Counted from the first letter of the stretch, positions 1 to 9,669 are shown. The stretch is DNA of 64,000 nucleotides from G958295935 sp965224235 (GCA_965224235.1 CBDCYP010000002.1:620001-684000); one strand, 5' to 3'. Notes: generated from the letters alone by a model not told the origin. Translations and numbers: made by a program.

Positions 1-1564
1 TCGCGCCTACGATGGCCACCTTGAAGCGGTGGTCGTGTCCGACTATCCAGCCGCTCATAAAGCCACCGTAGCTGAATCCGTGAACGGCCATGCGGTCCTC
101 GTCTACGTACGGCCGTGCGGCCAGTTCGTCCACTGAGGCGAGGATATCGAGATAGTCTTCGCCACCCCAATCGCCGAGCACCGACTTGGTAAACTCCGGG
201 CCGTAGGTTGAGGAGCCGCGCGGGTTCACGGCCAGCACGATATACCCGTTGGTCGCAAGAATTTGGTGCACGGGATCGAAGTTGTCGGAGAAGCGGCCGT
301 TCGGCCCACCGTGGATGTCCAACACCGCCGGGTAGCTCTTCGCGTCGGCGAAGTCGGGAGGCAGCAGAACACGCGACTCAATCTCGAAGCGGCCGCGATG
401 AATGGTGAATTTCTCCATACGGGCGGGTGTATGGAAGTCAAGGTATGGCTCGGTGTACGAGGTGATCGCTTGCGTAGCTCCGGTATTGAGATCGACGTGC
501 GTCAATTCTCCCGGTGACGGTGGCGATTCGGTGAGGATGACCGCATGAGAAGCGTTCCCGTCAAAGGAGGCGCCGTCCGAGTGCACGCCGCCGCTCGTGA
601 TGAGCTTGAAGTGGCTGCCGTCGGAACGGACGGAGCACACGAAATACTCTCCACGATGGGCGCCGACGAACACAATGCCCCGCTCGGAGGTCCACGACAG
701 CCCGCACTCCGGAACAGGAGTGTAGAGGCCGTCTGTGATCCTGTGAACACTCCCTCCGGCGCCCAGAACGTATAGCCAGGCGGAGCGCGGGTCCCACATC
801 TCGGGGTCATGGCACCCAATGGCCGCCAGAGACTCACAGTCCGGCGACCATCCGACCGCCCACACGTATGGGAGGTCTTCCGACCACGAGACTGGCTTGC
901 CGTCCGGCAAGTTCACAACCTTGACCTGCGTGTTGGAGGTGAAGTCCCGACCCTCCAAGTCGTCGGAAATGAAGGCGAGCGACCTGCCATCGGGTGACCA
1001 CCTGGGTAACCAGTTGTCTCCCTCGCCGTCCGTGATTTGACGGGTACGCCCAGACTCGACATCCACTATGAATATATGCCGAAACGCATCGCCGGTATAT
1101 CCACGGTAGTCATGACGGTAGCGGACGCGGCGGACGACGCGCACGCGGGGCAGGTTGGACTCTTGCCCATCCAACGCGGCGGGGTCGACGGACGAGACGG
1201 CCGCGATTCTGTCGCCGTTCGGTGAAAGGGAGAACTCTTCCACACCGCCGACGAGGCCGGTGACGCGCCTCGCTTCTCCGTCGTCCAGGGGAATCGCCCA
1301 GACTTGCTTTCTCCCGCCTTCGTCCGGACGAAGGAAGAGGACGCGTGCGTCATCGACAACCGGGGCGGTGTCGGTGGGCCCGTCGGTCAGGGCCGAAGAG
1401 TGATCGAACGGACGGCGTGAAACGATGATTCGTGACTTTCGCTCCATTGTCGCTCGGTCGATTGTCGTCTTGACGAACGCCAGCGTGGAGCCGTCGTCGG
1501 ACAGGTGCGGCTGCGAGACCGAAGGGACTTCAAAGATGTAGTCGTGAGTGATGGGGAGAGGCAT
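1..1564 (-). CDS. S9 family serine peptidase (acylaminoacyl/prolyl oligopeptidase type), C-terminus cut by window edge
   Basis: The minus strand is open from an ATG at 1564 to the window edge, giving 521 codons with no stop. The first ~330 residues repeat short beta-propeller phrases such as TDGEGDNWLPRWSPDG, typical of the WD40-like/TolB propeller that gates S9 peptidases. The alpha/beta-hydrolase part follows: an oxyanion-region HGGPNGR, then HGFSYGGFMSGW near the visible end, whose serine in GFSYGG is the expected nucleophile. The catalytic Asp and His should lie beyond base 1. Family enzymes cleave short peptides or N-acylated residues, usually in the cytoplasm. A perfect 11-bp inverted repeat sits about 50 bp upstream. 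Family assignment is firm; substrate is unknown. Confidence 0.9.
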   Translation of the reverse strand, partial: MPLPITHDYIFEVPSVSQPHLSDDGSTLAFVKTTIDRATMERKSRIIVSRRPFDHSSALTDGPTDTAPVVDDARVLFLRPDEGGRKQVWAIPLDDGEARRVTGLVGGVEEFSLSPNGDRIAAVSSVDPAALDGQESNLPRVRVVRRVRYRHDYRGYTGDAFRHIFIVDVESGRTRQITDGEGDNWLPRWSPDGRSLAFISDDLEGRDFTSNTQVKVVNLPDGKPVSWSEDLPYVWAVGWSPDCESLAAIGCHDPEMWDPRSAWLYVLGAGGSVHRITDGLYTPVPECGLSWTSERGIVFVGAHRGEYFVCSVRSDGSHFKLITSGGVHSDGASFDGNASHAVILTESPPSPGELTHVDLNTGATQAITSYTEPYLDFHTPARMEKFTIHRGRFEIESRVLLPPDFADAKSYPAVLDIHGGPNGRFSDNFDPVHQILATNGYIVLAVNPRGSSTYGPEFTKSVLGDWGGEDYLDILASVDELAARPYVDEDRMAVHGFSYGGFMSGWIVGHDHRFKVAIVGA

Positions 1565-1614
1565 TGTGCTCCTTCGAATGGCAAGTGCGTTCAGGATAGG
1601 CTGAACGACCGGGC

Positions 1615-1646
1615 ACGTATGTGACAGTTAGACCGGTCACATACGT
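1615..1646. promoter_or_regulatory. 11-bp perfect inverted repeat upstream of the S9 peptidase gene
   Basis: ACGTATGTGAC (1615-1625) and its exact reverse complement GTCACATACGT (1636-1646) are separated by 10 bp. The dyad lies 51 bp upstream of the minus-strand start at 1564, a normal operator position. No T-run follows on either side, so a terminator is less likely. Operator function is inference. Confidence 0.45.
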
Positions 1647-1676
1647 ACCACTCTCAATGAATTCAACGGGGAAAGG

Positions 1677-2648
1677 ATGATCCAGGGCGTGCCAAGTTTT
1701 GGATGGCCTGGATTTTCGAGGATTTCATCTGACTGGCCTGTACGAGCAAACATAGGCGCAACTGCAGGAGTAAAAAGTTTTGACGACGCCAAGTCCCACG
1801 AGTCTCTCACATACTTCCAAGACATCCAGTGCAGGAGATTCCGGCCGGAATGCCGGACGTGGAACCAAGGCGGCCGTCGCAGGAGCTGTTATTGGGCTCT
1901 CACGGTGGCAGTTATCGGCGCTCTGATTTTCCTGCTGGATGATGAGCCGGACTTCGCCGTACATCTTGCCGGCAAAATTGCTTTGACCCTGGTCTATGCT
2001 TAGCCATATCTTTTCACCCTCATATCGTCGAGGGCAAAAAGACCCTGGACTCGCGGTGGCCTTCTGTTGGCGTTCGGTCTGCTCTCACTGGTAGCGAGCT
2101 TCTCATCCCTATCTCTGACGACCTTGTTTCTTCTACCCGCTACGATTGTGATCTGGTTCGCCGCGGCCAGGAGCCTCACCGCATCCGTTCGCCCTCTGGC
2201 GGCCACCCTCACTGCCACTATCCTGGGATTGGCGATCGCTGCAACGGTCGGCCTGAGTCTCTATACGCTCTTCGGGGTCCAAGACCCGGACTCCCGATGT
2301 AGGGTGTTGTCTCTAAGCGCAGACGGGCGATACGTATGGGAGGAACGGCCCAACCTCGGCGATCCAGACACGCTTACTGTCAGCCTAAGCGGTGGAAACA
2401 TACGGTCCATATGCAGCGAAATCATCACCAACGCCGAGGCCGGCATGGGCGCGGGCCTTCTGACAGTTGCCTTTCTGGAGATGCTTCTGATCTCAAGGTT
2501 CCGGTGGCTATGGTCGCCGAACAGCGGTCGCACTTGGCCGCCAAGTAAGGAGAACGGCCAAAGTGCGGGAAGGCTTAACTGCGGGTCACGCCGCGCACCG
2601 GACTCGCCAAATCGCCCAAGGCCCTGCGGGCGGCAGCCCGACATGTGA
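1677..2648 (+). pseudogene. Polytopic membrane protein gene interrupted by an in-frame TAG
   Basis: Two open stretches, 1677-2003 and 2004-2648, are in the same frame and separated only by a TAG at 2001-2003. Hydrophobic segments run through the stop: WALTVAVIGALIFLL before it, a second segment spanning the TAG (GKIALTLVYA, stop, PYLFTLI), then GLLLAFGLLSLVASF, LFLLPATIVIWFAAA, ILGLAIAATVGLSLY and GLLTVAFLEMLLI. A polar region of about 60 residues lies before the last segment. This looks like one protein with about six membrane helices and a nonsense mutation in helix 2. A TTG at 2067 could start a shorter protein. The true 5' start is uncertain, and residues before about 1870 look less protein-like. 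No family recognised; a base-call error is possible. Confidence 0.5.
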
Positions 2649-2792
2649 ATCAATGCCAGCTATCCGGCGTCCGGCTGCTGCCGATTCCGGTCTATAGACG
2701 AATGAGTTGAAGTCTGCGCCTTCCGCGACATGCTCAGTGAATTCAACGACGCGAGAGTAATCCCGGGCCTGTTGCGTCGGTTCTCAGAGCTG

Positions 2793-4202
2793 CTAGTCGT
2801 TACCACCCAAGACAGGGCTTTTCGAGTGGACCACGGAAATCGAAATGCTTTCGAGAATGTCCGGCCTGGTCACATCGATGAGGCGCTTCTCCGCGATGGC
2901 CCGCAGGTCATCCAAAACTGAGTCGGAAGCTGTGCTTTCCAGCACGACAACCGTCACTATCTGACGCGTCGCGGACTCGAACGACGTGTTGGCGTCGCGC
3001 ACGCCAGGCGCTTTGAACACTGCATAGTGGACGGCCGAAATCGCAGTTTCGAGCTCCACCTCAGTGACGCTCTGACTAGTGCGCACTTCGACTGAAACGC
3101 CGCTGTGACCGCTGGTGAAAATGTCGATCATGTCGAGCGCAGCGTTGGGAGGGGGTCCCGTGAAAGCGATCCAAGCGTGAGCGCCGTCCACGATCTCCGC
3201 TCCTGCGAACGTTGCGGGCGCCGCTTCGCGGATTCTTGAGACCGCCAGGGAGAAATTGTCCCTCCAGGCATACTGATCGATGGCTTCCTGGAGTGATATG
3301 CCGTATTGGTCGGCGACGGCCTGCAAGTCTATTAACTCCGCGTCACTAATCGGATAGTCGATTTGCAGCGGCGGCCCCTCCGGCGGGGGCGCATCGATGA
3401 CCTGTTGAGGTGAACGATCAGGTACCCCGACTGGGGTGACGCTCACCAATCTACCCGTGTGCTTGTCAACGACGACCCGATCTCCCAGTGGCTCTTGAAG
3501 TTGGACTATAACGGCCGTCAGGCATTCCGGACCACCAAGTGGATAGGGATCGGGGTCGACGACCATTTTGACCTGCACGTCGACATCCGTCTCCCTCAAC
3601 AGGGAGACTTCCGGGTTCCTCTTGCAGGTACCGGCATCGAGCACAAGCCTGTCCGGGGAAAGCAACTCCGCTCCCTTCACACCCACTTCGCGGCGCGCGG
3701 TATCTTCGTCTCCTGCGCCGTGAGCCTGGGACGCCTCATCCGTCAGTTGTGTCTCCGTCCCACTCTCCCGCGCCTCCTCCTGCTGGCCCGTTGGTCTGAA
3801 TGTATGGACGCTTACCCATTGCCCGGTGTGCTTGTAAACGACGACCCGATCTCCCAGTGGCTCACTGAGTTGAACCTCAACGATGCCTCCTCCGCAGTCC
3901 GGGCCACCTTGGAAAAAGGGTCGGGAGGAGGCAACAACCTTAACTTGCACGTCGGTATCCGTCTCCCGCAACAGCGACACTTCCTGGTCCCCTTTGCAGG
4001 GCCCGCCGGTACTGAGTACTAGCCTGTCCGGGTATGAAAGAGTCCCTCCGAACACCCTCACTTCACCGCGCAATTTGAACACGCCGAAGCCGAGCAACAA
4101 CCAGATCGCGAATGCTGTTAACCCGATCACCACAACCGCTGTGACAAGCAGGAGTTTCAGGCGGCCGTACAAGAATCTTCTTGAACCAGGATTGTTAATC
4201 AC
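2793..4202 (-). CDS. Membrane-anchored protein with two internal repeats and a prodomain-like C-terminus
   Basis: 469 residues from a GTG preceded by GAGGAG, which overlaps the stop of the upstream gene (9-bp gap). An N-terminal membrane segment at about residues 14-37 (LLLVTAVVVIGLTAFAIWLL) suggests a signal anchor with the rest outside. Two copies of a module of about 85 residues follow, each carrying PDRLVL, EVSLLRET, DVQVK, EPLGDRVVV and KHTG. The C-terminal ~200 residues contain ADQYGISLQEAIDQY and two sub-regions reminiscent of propeptides of alpha-lytic/streptogrisin-type proteases, but no protease domain is present. That resemblance is from memory and weak. It is probably co-transcribed with the 240-residue gene upstream. 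Function unknown. Confidence 0.7.
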   Translation of the reverse strand: MINNPGSRRFLYGRLKLLLVTAVVVIGLTAFAIWLLLGFGVFKLRGEVRVFGGTLSYPDRLVLSTGGPCKGDQEVSLLRETDTDVQVKVVASSRPFFQGGPDCGGGIVEVQLSEPLGDRVVVYKHTGQWVSVHTFRPTGQQEEARESGTETQLTDEASQAHGAGDEDTARREVGVKGAELLSPDRLVLDAGTCKRNPEVSLLRETDVDVQVKMVVDPDPYPLGGPECLTAVIVQLQEPLGDRVVVDKHTGRLVSVTPVGVPDRSPQQVIDAPPPEGPPLQIDYPISDAELIDLQAVADQYGISLQEAIDQYAWRDNFSLAVSRIREAAPATFAGAEIVDGAHAWIAFTGPPPNAALDMIDIFTSGHSGVSVEVRTSQSVTEVELETAISAVHYAVFKAPGVRDANTSFESATRQIVTVVVLESTASDSVLDDLRAIAEKRLIDVTRPDILESISISVVHSKSPVLGGND

Positions 4203-4211
4203 AGGGTCTCC

Positions 4212-4934
4212 TCAGTTGGATGGCAGCGCCTTTCCGGGACGGCCAACCACTGCGGGCAAGGGATCCCCCAGTTCTTGTGGTTTCTCGTCTACTGACTGCT
4301 CAACATGAACGATCTTCACCAGCTCCGAGAAACTCCCGTCGGAGACGCGCAGCCAGCAGCGGCCGCCTGGCGTTTGGTCGGGCACTGTCTCTTGCCCTTG
4401 AAAATCGTCTGCTACTGGGAACTCACCCAGACCTATCTCAGGACCGTCCGAAGACACGAGGCTCAGATCCACGGAATTCGCATCGATGACTTCATCCCAG
4501 TCCAGCAAGGTGATCTTGAATGGCTCTCCCGGCTCGATTGTCTTGGGAATGCCTACACCCCCGATCGGAACCATGAACTTGGTCATCTCCTCCCACAACT
4601 GGCTCAGGTCGGAGGACTCCACCATGCCCGTGTCTTGCACCCACCATGTATCGCTCTGGCGGACCCACTTGCCCTTGCAACGGCGGCCTACGGATTGCTT
4701 AGCGTCAGCTTCGGACCACGGCTCGCACCACACTACTTGCCTGTTGGCCATCTTCGTTCCGTCACGGTATCGAACGTCCAGGTAGGGGCCACGGTCGTTG
4801 GCCAATAGATGCTCGTCTGGCGCAATGGGAGTGGCCGCGTCGAGCGCCCGCGCAAGACGCGCTATCGGCTCACGATCTTTGGGCAGATGATCAAACAGGG
4901 GTCTCAAAGGATCACCGGTGGGGAGGGATGCCAC
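4212..4934 (-). CDS. Hypothetical protein in a two-gene operon
   Basis: About 240 residues from a GTG at 4934. The frame is open for a further ~30 codons upstream (reading TRPPIEAVFRWVASLPTG) but I see no better start, so the N-terminus may be incomplete. There is no signal peptide or membrane helix. The N-terminal half is rich in Trp and charged residues (QVVWCEPWSEADAK, KWVRQSDTWWVQDTG). The C-terminal ~110 residues look beta-rich and Ig-like (EPGEPFKITLLDWDEVIDA, CWLRVSDGSFSELVKI). The next gene starts 9 bp downstream with its ribosome-binding site overlapping this stop, so they are translationally linked. No known family recognised. Confidence 0.6.
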   Translation of the reverse strand: MASLPTGDPLRPLFDHLPKDREPIARLARALDAATPIAPDEHLLANDRGPYLDVRYRDGTKMANRQVVWCEPWSEADAKQSVGRRCKGKWVRQSDTWWVQDTGMVESSDLSQLWEEMTKFMVPIGGVGIPKTIEPGEPFKITLLDWDEVIDANSVDLSLVSSDGPEIGLGEFPVADDFQGQETVPDQTPGGRCWLRVSDGSFSELVKIVHVEQSVDEKPQELGDPLPAVVGRPGKALPSN

Positions 4935-5012
4935 CCAGCGGAAGACGGCCTCAATGGGCGGCCGGGTGCCAGGGACTGGTGGAGGGGTGGCGCTACGTCC
5001 AAGGAAGACGGC

Positions 5013-5645
5013 CTATGCCCGTCCACCCACCTTGCAGGCTTCATATATTACCATTACCTTCCCATCGAGAGTGATCGACGGCTCGGCGTAAATTGATAGC
5101 CGTTTAACCTCGTCTGTCCTCAGGTCATGTGCAAAAGCGCCTGTCGACACGTCGCTGGACGGCACCTCAAATACGTCGCACGCAAGCCCCACCGTCCACA
5201 CCACGTGGTCGCCGGACACCAAGGGCCGGTCGACTCCGCTGAGGCTCGGTGAAGCGGGCGAGCGCCTTTCCCCGGTGTCGAGATCGTAGAGCCGGGTGGC
5301 GATGCGGCCATCATCATCAATGTCTCGCCAGACGACACGGTTGCCGTAGATGTCTGGCATCGTATTGTTCGCACCCGACTCGTCCAGCACGAGTTCGTGC
5401 CCGGTCTTGAACTCGTACCGGTAGATGTCGAAGCGATTGTCCGGACATTCGAAACAGCCGGATCGATCCGTTCCCAGAATGGCCCTGTTCCGATTGTCCG
5501 ACCAGACTATCTTGTCTCCTTCGATCGCTACCCAATGCTGCGCTCCAGGCGCTACCGCGACCGTTATCTCCTCGTCTGCTTCCAGGTCATAGGCGTAGAT
5601 GTCGTAGTGAGTGTAATGAGGTGGACCCCAGGACAGGTCAGGTAA
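5013..5645 (-). pseudogene. TolB/WD40-like beta-propeller fragment lacking a start codon
   Basis: Translation from about 5645 to the stop at 5013 gives about 210 residues of clear propeller blades: HYDIYAYDLEADEEITVAV, GDKIVWSDNRN, NRFDIYRYEFKTGHELVL, DIYGNRVVWRDIDDD and SGDHVVWTVG. Between the GTG at 5390 and the end of uvrA (stop at 5651) there is no ATG, GTG or TTG in frame although the frame stays open and protein-like. Either initiation is unusual, the start lies inside uvrA, or the 5' end was lost when the gene became joined to uvrA. If only the GTG at 5390 is used, a 125-residue protein of about two blades results. I favour a decayed or truncated gene. Confidence 0.55.
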
Positions 5646-5650
5646 CTGCC

Positions 5651-8600
5651 CTAGGCGCTTGCCTTGGCTCGCCTTCGACGGCGGCGCGGGCCTCTGGATC
5701 TGGCGTTGCGGGATTTCCCGCCGAGTGAATCGGGTCTTGGGGGGAGAACGCCGGCGCCCGCGTCCTGGCGCTTCGGAGGCCCGGGCCGGGCACCGGCGTC
5801 GACCGAACCCGGGGAATTGGCGTCAGGTGTGATGCCGGGCACGTCCAGCAGATAGCGCCCGGTATGAGATTCGGCGACAGACGCTACGTACTCCGGCGTC
5901 CCCTCAGCCACCAGTTCGCCGCCGCCGTCTCCCGCCAGCGGCCCGAGGTCGATCAGCCAGTCGGCGTTCTTGATCAGATCCAGGTGGTGTTCGATCAGTA
6001 CGACGGTATTGCCGGCGTCAACAAGCCGATGCAGCACGTCCATGAGCTTCGAGCAGTCGTCGAACGAAAGCCCGGTCGTCGGCTCGTCGAGTATGTAGAA
6101 CGTACTCCCTGTAGACCGTTTCGACAGTTCGGACGCCAGCTTGATTCGTTGGGCCTCACCGCCGCTCAGCGTTGTCGCCGGCTGGCCTAGCCGGATGTAG
6201 CCGAGTCCGACGTCGACCAACGTATTCAGCTTGTTGCGAATGCTGGGGATGTTCTCGAACAGGCGAGAGGCCTCGGACACCGTCATGTTGAGGACGTCCG
6301 CTATCGACACCCCCCTGAACGTGATTTCCAGCGCCTCCCGGTTGTACCTGGCGCCGAGGCACACCTCGCACGGCACGGTCACGTCCGGCAGGAACTGCAT
6401 CTCGATCTGGACGTATCCGGCGCCGGCGCACGATTCGCACCTTCCTCCCTTGACGTTGAAAGAGAACCGGCCGGGCTTGTAGCCGCGCGCCCTGGCCTCG
6501 GGCATCGTTGCGAACAGCGTCCTTATGGGCGTGAAAAGGCCCGTGTACGTAGCCGGGTTGCTGCGGGGCGTGCGGCCGATGGGCGACTGATCGATGTTGA
6601 TCACCTTGTCGATGTTTTCCAGCCCCGTGATGGCGTCGTGATCGCCCGGCCTGTCCTTCGCCCGGTATAACCGGTGCGCCAGCGTCTTATAGAGAACCTC
6701 GTTCACGAGAGTGCTCTTGCCGGAACCCGAAACGCCGGTGACGCAGACGAGGCGGCCGAGGGGCACCGAAATCGTAATGTCCTTGAGATTGTTGGCACGG
6801 GCGCCGTGAATAACGATTTCGCTTCCGGCGCCGTTGCGTCTTTCTGACGGGATCGGTATAGAACGTCTGCCGCTCAAATAGGCGCCGGTGATCGAATCCG
6901 GCGACTCGATAATGACGTCGATTGGGCCCTCCACCACGATGTGACCGCCCCGCTCGCCTGCGCCGGGCCCGAGGTCCACGATGTGGTCTGATGCCCGCAT
7001 CACCGCCTCGTCGTGTTCAACGATCAGCACGGTGTTTCCGACGTCCCGCAGGCTCTGCAGGGTGTCGATCAGGCGGTAGTTGTCCATCGGGTGCAGGCCG
7101 ACCGACGGTTCGTCGCAAACGTAGAGCACGCCCATCAGCCCAGAGCCGATCTGTGTCGCCAGCCTGATTCGCTGGCCCTCGCCCCCGCTCAGCGTGGCTG
7201 CCGCGCGGTCGAGGGTCAGGTAGTCGAGGCCCACGCGGGACAGGAACCCCAGCCTCGATTCGATCTCCTTGAAGATCTGCGATGCGATCGCCGCCTCGCG
7301 TGTCACAAGCGGTTCCCGTGCGGCCGAACCGTCGGGCCATTGGCCATCGCGGCACGCCTCTACCCAATCGAGCGCCCTGTGTACGGACTGCCTGGTCACC
7401 TCCATGATGCTCATGCCGAGCACCGTGACAGCCAGCGCCTCCGGTTTGAGCCGGTCTCCTCCGCATGTGACGCACGGACGCCGGGCCATGTATCGGGCGA
7501 TGTCCTCGCGGACGTTCTCCGACTCGGTCTCGACGTGCCGTCGTTCGAGGCTGGGTATCACGCCCTCGAACGTCGTCTCCCACCTGTAGACCCGCCCTCT
7601 CTGCGTGGTGTGCGCCACCTCGATGCGCTTGTTGCCCGCCCCGTAGAGAACTACCTCAAGGGCCTTCTTTTCGAGTTGCGATACGGGGACGTCCATCGAA
7701 AATCCGTACGCCTCCGCCAACGATGACAGAGTGGATGCCAGCCATGGGGAGTTCGCCCCTGATCTCGCCCACGGCGCGACCGCGCCGCCTGCAAGACTTA
7801 GGGACTTGTCGGGGATCACGAGGTCGGGGTCCACCTCGAGGCGGAACCCGAGACCGGTGCAGGTTGGGCACGCTCCGTACGGCGTGTTGAACGAGAAGTT
7901 ACGCGGCTCCAGTTCTGCGATGGAAATGTCGCAGTGGACGCAGGCGAACTGCTCGGAATAGACCACGTCCTCTCCGCCGACGATCGAGGCGACGACCGTG
8001 CCGCCGGACAACTTGAGAGCGGCCTCGACGGACTCGGTCAATCGCACGGTTTCCGTATCAGGTCTGATAACGAGGCGATCGACGACCACCTCGATATCGT
8101 GCCATTGCTGCTTGTTGAGTTTTATCTCTTCGGACAGTTCGCGAACCTGCCCGTCTACCCGCACTCGCACGAACCCTTCCCGCCGTGCGTTGTCCAGGAT
8201 GGCGACGTGCTCGCCCTTCATGTGTGTCACCATCGGCGCAAGTAGCAGGATGCGTGTACCGTCACCCGTGCGGTTGATCCCATCGACGATCTGTTGCACC
8301 GATTGTCGTGAGACGGGTCGGCCGCAGTTGTGGCAGTGCGGTCTGCCGGCACGCGCGAACAGCAGGCGGAGATAGTCGTACACCTCGGTAACCGTGCCGA
8401 CTGTCGAACGCGGATTGCGGGACACGCCCTTCTGGTCGATCGAGATGGCGGGGCTCAGCCCGTCGATGTGATCGACGTCCGGCTTGTCCATGCGGCCGAG
8501 GAACTGCCGCGCGTAAGCGGAGAGCGACTCGACGTACCGGCGTTGGCCCTCGGCGTAGATCGTGTCGAACGCGAGGCTGCTCTTCCCGGAGCCGGACACG

Positions 8601-8698
8601 CCGGTGATCACGACGAGTTTGTCGCGGGGGATCTCGACGTCGATGTTTTTCAGGTTGTGTTCGCGTGCGCCGCGAATGGAGATATGAGACTCGGCCAT
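5651..8698 (-). CDS. uvrA: UvrABC excinuclease subunit A
   Basis: 1015 residues, close to the usual 930-980 plus a basic C-terminal tail (RNARSRGPRRRRRRAKA). UvrA is the dimeric ATPase that recognises distorted DNA and loads UvrB in nucleotide excision repair. Visible features: first Walker A GVSGSGKSSLAFDT near residue 33; zinc-binding CxxC pairs (HCHNCGR; CVHC with CPTC; CVTCGG); first ABC signature LSGGEGQRIRLATQ; second Walker A GVSGSGKSTLVNE near 650; second zinc module CESC with CEVC; second signature LSGGEAQRIKLASE; and DEPTTGLS. Start ATG at 8698 reads MAESHISIRGAREHNLKNI, canonical for UvrA. The upstream gene diverges, so the 284-bp gap should hold promoters for both. Confidence 0.98.
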   Translation of the reverse strand: MAESHISIRGAREHNLKNIDVEIPRDKLVVITGVSGSGKSSLAFDTIYAEGQRRYVESLSAYARQFLGRMDKPDVDHIDGLSPAISIDQKGVSRNPRSTVGTVTEVYDYLRLLFARAGRPHCHNCGRPVSRQSVQQIVDGINRTGDGTRILLLAPMVTHMKGEHVAILDNARREGFVRVRVDGQVRELSEEIKLNKQQWHDIEVVVDRLVIRPDTETVRLTESVEAALKLSGGTVVASIVGGEDVVYSEQFACVHCDISIAELEPRNFSFNTPYGACPTCTGLGFRLEVDPDLVIPDKSLSLAGGAVAPWARSGANSPWLASTLSSLAEAYGFSMDVPVSQLEKKALEVVLYGAGNKRIEVAHTTQRGRVYRWETTFEGVIPSLERRHVETESENVREDIARYMARRPCVTCGGDRLKPEALAVTVLGMSIMEVTRQSVHRALDWVEACRDGQWPDGSAAREPLVTREAAIASQIFKEIESRLGFLSRVGLDYLTLDRAAATLSGGEGQRIRLATQIGSGLMGVLYVCDEPSVGLHPMDNYRLIDTLQSLRDVGNTVLIVEHDEAVMRASDHIVDLGPGAGERGGHIVVEGPIDVIIESPDSITGAYLSGRRSIPIPSERRNGAGSEIVIHGARANNLKDITISVPLGRLVCVTGVSGSGKSTLVNEVLYKTLAHRLYRAKDRPGDHDAITGLENIDKVINIDQSPIGRTPRSNPATYTGLFTPIRTLFATMPEARARGYKPGRFSFNVKGGRCESCAGAGYVQIEMQFLPDVTVPCEVCLGARYNREALEITFRGVSIADVLNMTVSEASRLFENIPSIRNKLNTLVDVGLGYIRLGQPATTLSGGEAQRIKLASELSKRSTGSTFYILDEPTTGLSFDDCSKLMDVLHRLVDAGNTVVLIEHHLDLIKNADWLIDLGPLAGDGGGELVAEGTPEYVASVAESHTGRYLLDVPGITPDANSPGSVDAGARPGPPKRQDAGAGVLPPRPDSLGGKSRNARSRGPRRRRRRAKASA

Positions 8699-8982
8699 AA
8701 GGCGCTCGCCGCCGTCAGGGGTGTGTGGGCGCCCGCAGGCGAAATCTGCTCGCGAGCGGACCCGTAGTCTTGTCGGGTTCGGCCATCCGGCCAGTGAATC
8801 GAAAACCCGCCATGAAGTTTACCAACAGCGCGGGCCGGGGCAGAACGAGGTGGCGGGCACGGTCGCGTGGGAAGTACGCCTGACAGTGATGCCGCGGTTG
8901 TAGGAATCTGCTACTGTGAAGGTGCTAAATCAGTTCTGGGGTATGCGGCATCTGTTGCAAATCATCTCGCAGGAGGCGGATT

Positions 8983-9669
8983 GTGACAGCCACCACCGTG
9001 AAGCGCATCGTGTGCTTGGCCAACTCAAGAAAAATGAGTGGGCGCTGTATCGCCGGCATAGAATTCCTGGAGAACGGACGCTTTGGCGGGTGGATTCGCC
9101 CCGTAAGCGCTCGGGACAACGAGGAAGTGTCGGAGGACGAACGCCAGTACAAGGATGGGAGTGACCCACGGGTTCTCGATGTCATTGACGTGCCGGTTCT
9201 CAATGCTCAGCCGAAGAACTTCCAACAGGAAAACTGGCTGCTTGACCCGGTTTTCTACTGGAAGAAGGTCCGACGCGTCGCTTGGAATGAATTGGCGCAA
9301 CTGACCGACACCGTAGTACCACTCTGGACTAGCGGAAGTAGCACTCGCAAAGGTAAGAACGACCAGATTCCGCTCTCGGTAGCCAATACCCTCGCCAGTT
9401 CGCTGCGCATCATCAGGGTTGACGCTCTGCAAATATCGGTGTTTGCGCCCGGAGCGGATTTCGGTGATAACCGACGGAGATTACAAGGTCGCTTTCAGTA
9501 TAATGGTGAAGATTACTGGCTGTGGGTTACCGATCCTACCTACGCCCGGAGGTATCTGCGGCGACCTGACGGCGTCTACCAGATCGGGGAGTGCTTTCTT
9601 ACCGTCAGTCTCGGCGGGCCGTTCGGTGAATATGTTTACAAGCTAATCGCCGCCATCATCGAGCCTTGA
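8983..9669 (+). CDS. Dual OB-fold (DuOB-like) domain protein, first gene of a DUF488 cassette
   Basis: 228 residues from a GTG with AGGAGG six bases upstream. The opening RIVCLANSRKMSGRCIAGIE, then GGWIRPVSAR, VLDVIDVPV, NFQQENWLLDP, FQYNGEDYWLWVTDP and the closing ECFLTVSLGGPFGEYVYKLIAAI match what I remember of the dual OB-containing domain found beside DUF488 genes. Two beta-barrels of about 100 residues would fit the length. OB folds often bind nucleic acids or nucleotides, so a role in recognition is plausible. It ends just before the first DUF488 gene; all three genes are tightly packed, so they are one operon. Family assignment is from memory. Confidence 0.7.
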   Translation: MTATTVKRIVCLANSRKMSGRCIAGIEFLENGRFGGWIRPVSARDNEEVSEDERQYKDGSDPRVLDVIDVPVLNAQPKNFQQENWLLDPVFYWKKVRRVAWNELAQLTDTVVPLWTSGSSTRKGKNDQIPLSVANTLASSLRIIRVDALQISVFAPGADFGDNRRRLQGRFQYNGEDYWLWVTDPTYARRYLRRPDGVYQIGECFLTVSLGGPFGEYVYKLIAAIIEP

